From: Spirulina major PCC 6313
GTDB lineage: Bacteria; Cyanobacteriota; Cyanobacteriia; Cyanobacteriales; Spirulinaceae
Assembly: GCF_001890765.1 (NCBI RefSeq)
Contig: NZ_KV878783.1
Span: forward strand, 1,217,614-1,281,613
Direction of reading: 5' to 3'
DNA: 64,000 nt
The position numbers were made by a program, and so were the translations under genes. Numbering within the stretch: the stretch's first letter is position 1; each line of letters begins with the position of its first letter. The notes beneath the pieces were generated by a model, which made no database searches, was not told the origin of the DNA, and saw nothing but the letters and a program-made list of their open reading frames with translations. Positions 60,475 to 64,000 of this stretch are shown here, one piece after another.

Positions 60475-63018
60475 ATGTCTAAGTCAGTTGAAGATTTGTT
60501 ACAAGAAGTTCATGCCATTTTTCATGAGTTGGGGAATGACGTAGTGAACTTAGCGAATATTAACCGTTCTGATCTCATTGATAACTCAGGACTTCAAGTC
60601 TTGATTAAGAACTTTAGAGCGGTTTATGACGAAACAGCAGAACGTTTAAATTCTCCCACCTTGTCCATCGCCACACTAGGCACAACTTCAGCAGGAAAAT
60701 CCACGATTGTTAATGCCCTGATTGGTCGTAAAGTTGCCCCCATTTTGAATGATGAGATGAGTGGCGGTGTTCTACGTCTCCAGGTAGCAAAACAATCAAA
60801 ATTAATTATTAAAGGGGATGAGTCAAAAAACCAAAATTCCAAAAAGAAGCGCAGAAAGTCAAAAAAATCTGGACAGAAAAACCAAACGACTCATCCTTGG
60901 GAAGCGGGTGAGTGGATAGACTTAAGTGATGGGGAACTCTATGAACGGCTCAAATTTGTGATGAGTTCTTATCTTGAAACTCGAAGCACTGCAAACTGTC
61001 CAGCCCCTGATATTACTGTATTAGGAGAGCTTTTACCTGCAAATAATCGATTTTTATTGGGGCTTCCCTCTGGAATTGATATTGAATTTGTTGATTTACC
61101 GGGCTTAAAGTCTGTGAATGATGCGACAAATCTACGGGTTATTCAGTCCGAGTTCAAGAAATCCTGTTGTTTGGTTGCTTTAGACTATGGGCAAGTGGAT
61201 GAGAAACATCGACAAGCACTTCTCAAAGAACTGCGAGACGTTGTGTATGGCATCATGGGCGTTTCTAATATTGAAAACTCCGATCAAGAAGCGAAAATTG
61301 CATCTATCATTTTTGTTTTAAATAAAGTTGATTTAAGAAATTCGGATGATCGCCCATTAGATGAGCAAATCGAGAAACTACAAAAAGAAATTAAAAAGGA
61401 ACTATCTCTTAAAGAACTTCCGCAAATTATTCCATTCAGCGCACAACTACTCTATTATGCTCAATGCGCTTGGGGTGCAGGAAGTTTAGAAAAACCTTCT
61501 TCGATTAATCCACAACATCGCTTGGAATATTTGCGATCAATGTTTGATGATTGTATTAAAATTATCAAGCAAAAAAGACGCAGTAGTAGAGAGCTAAAAT
61601 CATACTTCAGTGATATTGAAGACAACATTGAAAACGGTGAAGAGATCGATGATGAAACGATGAGGAAAATCCTTCAACATGCAATGGAATGGAGTGGAGG
61701 CCAGCAACTCTGGGATACATTAAGGCAGCGAATTGATGCATCCTTTGCTGAATTGGTTCTGTTGCCGACCTTACGGCCGTTGTTGCTCTCGTTGGATGTG
61801 TTACTCTCTCAAGTCAGTTTACAGATCAAAAACAGTATTCATGAAAAATCAGAGGAGATCAACAAGCTATTACAAGACTTAAATGATCGACAAAGTGAAA
61901 TATCAACGCTGATAAAAAAAACACAACGCAATACTGAAGGGAGAGTACATGAAACAATCGAATCATTAAATTATACGGATTTAGTCATGGAACAAAACGA
62001 AGCAATAGACAACAGAAAAAGTGTTGTCAATTACAAAAAGCTAATAGCATCTGTGGCACAAGTTCGCGATGATCTCAATTGTGATGTAATTATTCCCGTT
62101 GAAGATGCATTAGGGAATAGCACTGCTGCTCATGATTTAGAGGATCAGTTAGAAGAAAATATTTCTTCATTCCATGCAAAGGAAATTGCCAGAGCATACG
62201 ATAAGGTAGAAAAGATTCAGAAAGATTTTTCGCACAGAGCTGAATCTAGATGTTTTTATCAAAAGGTCAAAATGAATGATAAAAACGCTTGTCAGCAACT
62301 AGAGGAGGCAGAAAAACGCTACAGAAATTTGTGTGCTGTGATTCGTGATGCTCTTGTTAAGCAAGCAGAGTTAAGTATTCAGAAACAGTGTGAGTCACTG
62401 ATTAAGACTGTTCAGGGATTTGCAAATGAGCAGAGTGACGATATTTTATCCAGTATTACTGAAATTTTTCCGGATTTAGAGAGTGTTCTCAGGACGGAAT
62501 TTGAACAGGTAATTCAATCTAATCTTCCGCAATTACCTGAAAAATTCTTTGATCTATCTCCTCAGAGTATTAAGACTGCAACACAAACAAAGCAAGAGAA
62601 GGTTGGGCAAAAGACCGTACAAGAATCGTATACAAAGACTGTATTCTTTTTCTTTCAAGTCAAGAAAACCAGACCTGTCACCAAACCAGTGTATGAAGAT
62701 ATTGATTATCAAGAATTGGAGCTTCCTGATAATGATGCAATGGTTGATCAGTGGAGGGAAGGCATTGCAAACGGAGAGTCAGCGATCTGGGAAGTGTTTA
62801 GAGAATGGATTCAAAATCATTTACGCAACCTTAATCATGAGTTTACAGATGCAACAGATCGCGCCATCAACCTAAGCAAAAATTCAATTGAATCAAGAAA
62901 AAGAGTTAAAGAATATGAACTAGAAGAGTTCAAACAATACTGGCTGACGGTAGAGAAACGCAAAGAAAAATTAGCACAATGTCAGCAAAGATTACAACAA
63001 CTTCTGCTAGGTGAATAA
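60475..63018 (+). CDS. Dynamin-like large GTPase
   Basis: 847 residues from the ATG at 60475 (CTGGAGAA upstream); a longer frame adds seven. G1 LGTTSAGKST (Lys75), G3 FVDLPGLKS, G4 LNKVD. A lysine-rich insert (KKKRRKSKKSGQKN) follows G1 and could touch membrane lipid or nucleic acid. The rest is long alpha-helical stalk with coiled-coil stretches (for example INKLLQDLNDRQSEISTLIK). No membrane helix in this chain; the next gene provides one. AT-rich, and no GCGATCGC is seen in 3.5 kb, unlike most of the window, which suggests recent acquisition. Bacterial dynamins work in membrane remodelling, toxin export or phage defence; which applies here is unknown. Confidence 0.87.
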   Translation: MSKSVEDLLQEVHAIFHELGNDVVNLANINRSDLIDNSGLQVLIKNFRAVYDETAERLNSPTLSIATLGTTSAGKSTIVNALIGRKVAPILNDEMSGGVLRLQVAKQSKLIIKGDESKNQNSKKKRRKSKKSGQKNQTTHPWEAGEWIDLSDGELYERLKFVMSSYLETRSTANCPAPDITVLGELLPANNRFLLGLPSGIDIEFVDLPGLKSVNDATNLRVIQSEFKKSCCLVALDYGQVDEKHRQALLKELRDVVYGIMGVSNIENSDQEAKIASIIFVLNKVDLRNSDDRPLDEQIEKLQKEIKKELSLKELPQIIPFSAQLLYYAQCAWGAGSLEKPSSINPQHRLEYLRSMFDDCIKIIKQKRRSSRELKSYFSDIEDNIENGEEIDDETMRKILQHAMEWSGGQQLWDTLRQRIDASFAELVLLPTLRPLLLSLDVLLSQVSLQIKNSIHEKSEEINKLLQDLNDRQSEISTLIKKTQRNTEGRVHETIESLNYTDLVMEQNEAIDNRKSVVNYKKLIASVAQVRDDLNCDVIIPVEDALGNSTAAHDLEDQLEENISSFHAKEIARAYDKVEKIQKDFSHRAESRCFYQKVKMNDKNACQQLEEAEKRYRNLCAVIRDALVKQAELSIQKQCESLIKTVQGFANEQSDDILSSITEIFPDLESVLRTEFEQVIQSNLPQLPEKFFDLSPQSIKTATQTKQEKVGQKTVQESYTKTVFFFFQVKKTRPVTKPVYEDIDYQELELPDNDAMVDQWREGIANGESAIWEVFREWIQNHLRNLNHEFTDATDRAINLSKNSIESRKRVKEYELEEFKQYWLTVEKRKEKLAQCQQRLQQLLLGE

Positions 63019-63026
63019 GAGAGAGT

Positions 63027-63953
63027 ATGTCAGATCATTTTAAATATTTTTTAAGACTATGGGATAAGTTATATGAGAAACATAAAAATACAAATGTAAT
63101 GAATGTCGATCAACTCATCGATCAACTCATCGAAGATTGGTTAAAAGAGTTCGGATTTGATCATCAAAAACAGCAACAAATATTTGACTATACAAAGTCA
63201 TTTCGTGAAAATAGTGAAATTCAAAAATTTGCTCTTTCATTCTACAAAAGTCTTCTTTTAGCTACACACAAAAAGTTCTTTGGATTTCTTTCAGTAAAGT
63301 TACCTAATCCAAGAAATCTTATTCCTACACTTGAAAAAAACGTAGAAGATCTTAAAGAAGATTCTTTCAAAAATATCATAACTGATGCTATTAACAAAGA
63401 AAGCATGAACAGTCAAACCAAGTTACTTTTATTAATTGCATTTGCTCTAGCTTCCATTGGTATTGCAATTTATCTGCTTAACCAGAAACAGAACAGTGTG
63501 ACAGGTAGGGGAAACACTGATCGAGAAGATAGCTATTCATCTTTACCTAAAACATCTAAAATCATTGTTTTCTTCGCATTAGATGCTGATCGCGCAGAAG
63601 AGACAAAAATTCTTGCCGACCTAGAAAATAAACGAATATCTCAAAACGTGATTAATTTTATGAGTCAAACCACTGACATCAAAACATTATGGCAAGGAAA
63701 AGAAGAAGACTATAATTCAAAGCTCAAAGAATGTTGGGACTGTCCATCGATCAAAGAAAAAGATCAATATGACATTTACTTAGTAAAAATGGAACTGGAA
63801 TCTACTGAACCAGAATTTGAAGAAGGTTTGCCCGCATCTAGTTGGCGTAGGGCATTTAAAAGAATTTCAGATAACCATAATATCAAAATCGAAGTGTCAA
63901 AGCGAAAACCGAAAGAAGCCGTCAATAACCCCCATCTAAAAATCCCTAGATAG
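63027..63953 (+). CDS. Hypothetical single-TM protein, partner of dynamin-like GTPase
   Basis: 308 residues, 8 bp after the GTPase gene with GAGAGAGT as ribosome site, hence one operon. The N-terminal half is helical and charged, one membrane segment lies at about residues 131-148 (TKLLLLIAFALASIGIAIYL), and the C-terminal domain begins SKIIVFFALDADRAEETKIL with a mixed alpha/beta look (residues 175-308). That domain is reminiscent of small ligand-binding or TIR/CHAT-neighbour effector folds, but I recognise no motif. Likely anchors or responds to the GTPase at a membrane. Confidence 0.75.
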   Translation: MSDHFKYFLRLWDKLYEKHKNTNVMNVDQLIDQLIEDWLKEFGFDHQKQQQIFDYTKSFRENSEIQKFALSFYKSLLLATHKKFFGFLSVKLPNPRNLIPTLEKNVEDLKEDSFKNIITDAINKESMNSQTKLLLLIAFALASIGIAIYLLNQKQNSVTGRGNTDREDSYSSLPKTSKIIVFFALDADRAEETKILADLENKRISQNVINFMSQTTDIKTLWQGKEEDYNSKLKECWDCPSIKEKDQYDIYLVKMELESTEPEFEEGLPASSWRRAFKRISDNHNIKIEVSKRKPKEAVNNPHLKIPR

Positions 63954-63980
63954 TCTTCATTTAGACTAGGAGTAAAAATC

Positions 63981-64000
63981 ATGATTCCCGTTGCTTTAAC
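63981..64000 (+). CDS. Start of a further CDS, cut by window end
   Basis: ATGATTCCCGTTGCTTTAAC (MIPVAL) preceded by AGGAGTAAAAATC, a good ribosome site, 27 bp after the previous stop. Probably the third gene of the dynamin operon. Nothing can be said of its product. Confidence 0.6.

Overview
The window is chromosomal DNA from a cyanobacterium, probably filamentous or colonial. The HIP1 octamer GCGATCGC is very frequent across most of it. A Psb34/Ssl1498-type photosystem II assembly protein is encoded at 51.8 kb, and PAS/GAF-rich hybrid kinases, an HpnP-like radical SAM family and IS200/IS605 debris are also typical of the phylum. I cannot name the genus.

Layout. 1-15 kb: signalling and housekeeping genes. 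These are a hybrid histidine kinase cut by the window start, tRNA-Pro(CGG), a UbiD decarboxylase, an AAA ATPase + TOPRIM-like pair, SirB1, an ABC-F ATPase, a histidine kinase followed by a response regulator with a degenerate cyclase domain, and a bestrophin-like channel. Two near-identical 230-bp IS200/IS605-type elements sit at 3.6 and 15.2 kb, both 3' of TTAC. 15.5-24.7 kb: three tandem B12-binding radical SAM paralogues, a CPA1 antiporter with an RCK domain, a 40-residue membrane protein and a beta-CASP metallohydrolase.

25.2-51.7 kb looks like a genomic island. It begins with an intact short tyrosine recombinase and ends with a broken copy of the same gene in the same orientation. Between them lie a two-module NRPS (C-A-NMT-PCP twice), a one-module PKS with the unusual order KS-AT-KR-DH-ACP-TE-sulfotransferase, and a set of small tailoring-type enzymes: BolA-like, histidine phosphatase-like, Fe-dependent alcohol dehydrogenase, two PhyH-family oxygenases and an Asp/Glu-racemase-like protein. 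In both PhyH proteins the iron-binding Asp of HxD is replaced, by Gly in one and Ala in the other. That is the hallmark of Fe(II)/2-oxoglutarate halogenases such as SyrB2. The parsimonious reading is an N-methylated dipeptide-polyketide that may be halogenated and sulfated or made into a terminal alkene. I do not recognise it as a known pathway. An IS1-like element with an 8-bp target duplication has landed at the start codon of an FGE/SUMF1-type gene near the right end.

51.7-64 kb: psb34, a TnpB-only IS605-type element whose catalytic Glu is displaced by a 24-bp insertion, poorly resolved small frames, an O-antigen-ligase-like membrane protein, uvrB, a copper pair (multicopper oxidase + DUF411), and an AT-rich, HIP1-poor operon of a dynamin-like GTPase with a single-TM partner. 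The last gene is cut by the window end.
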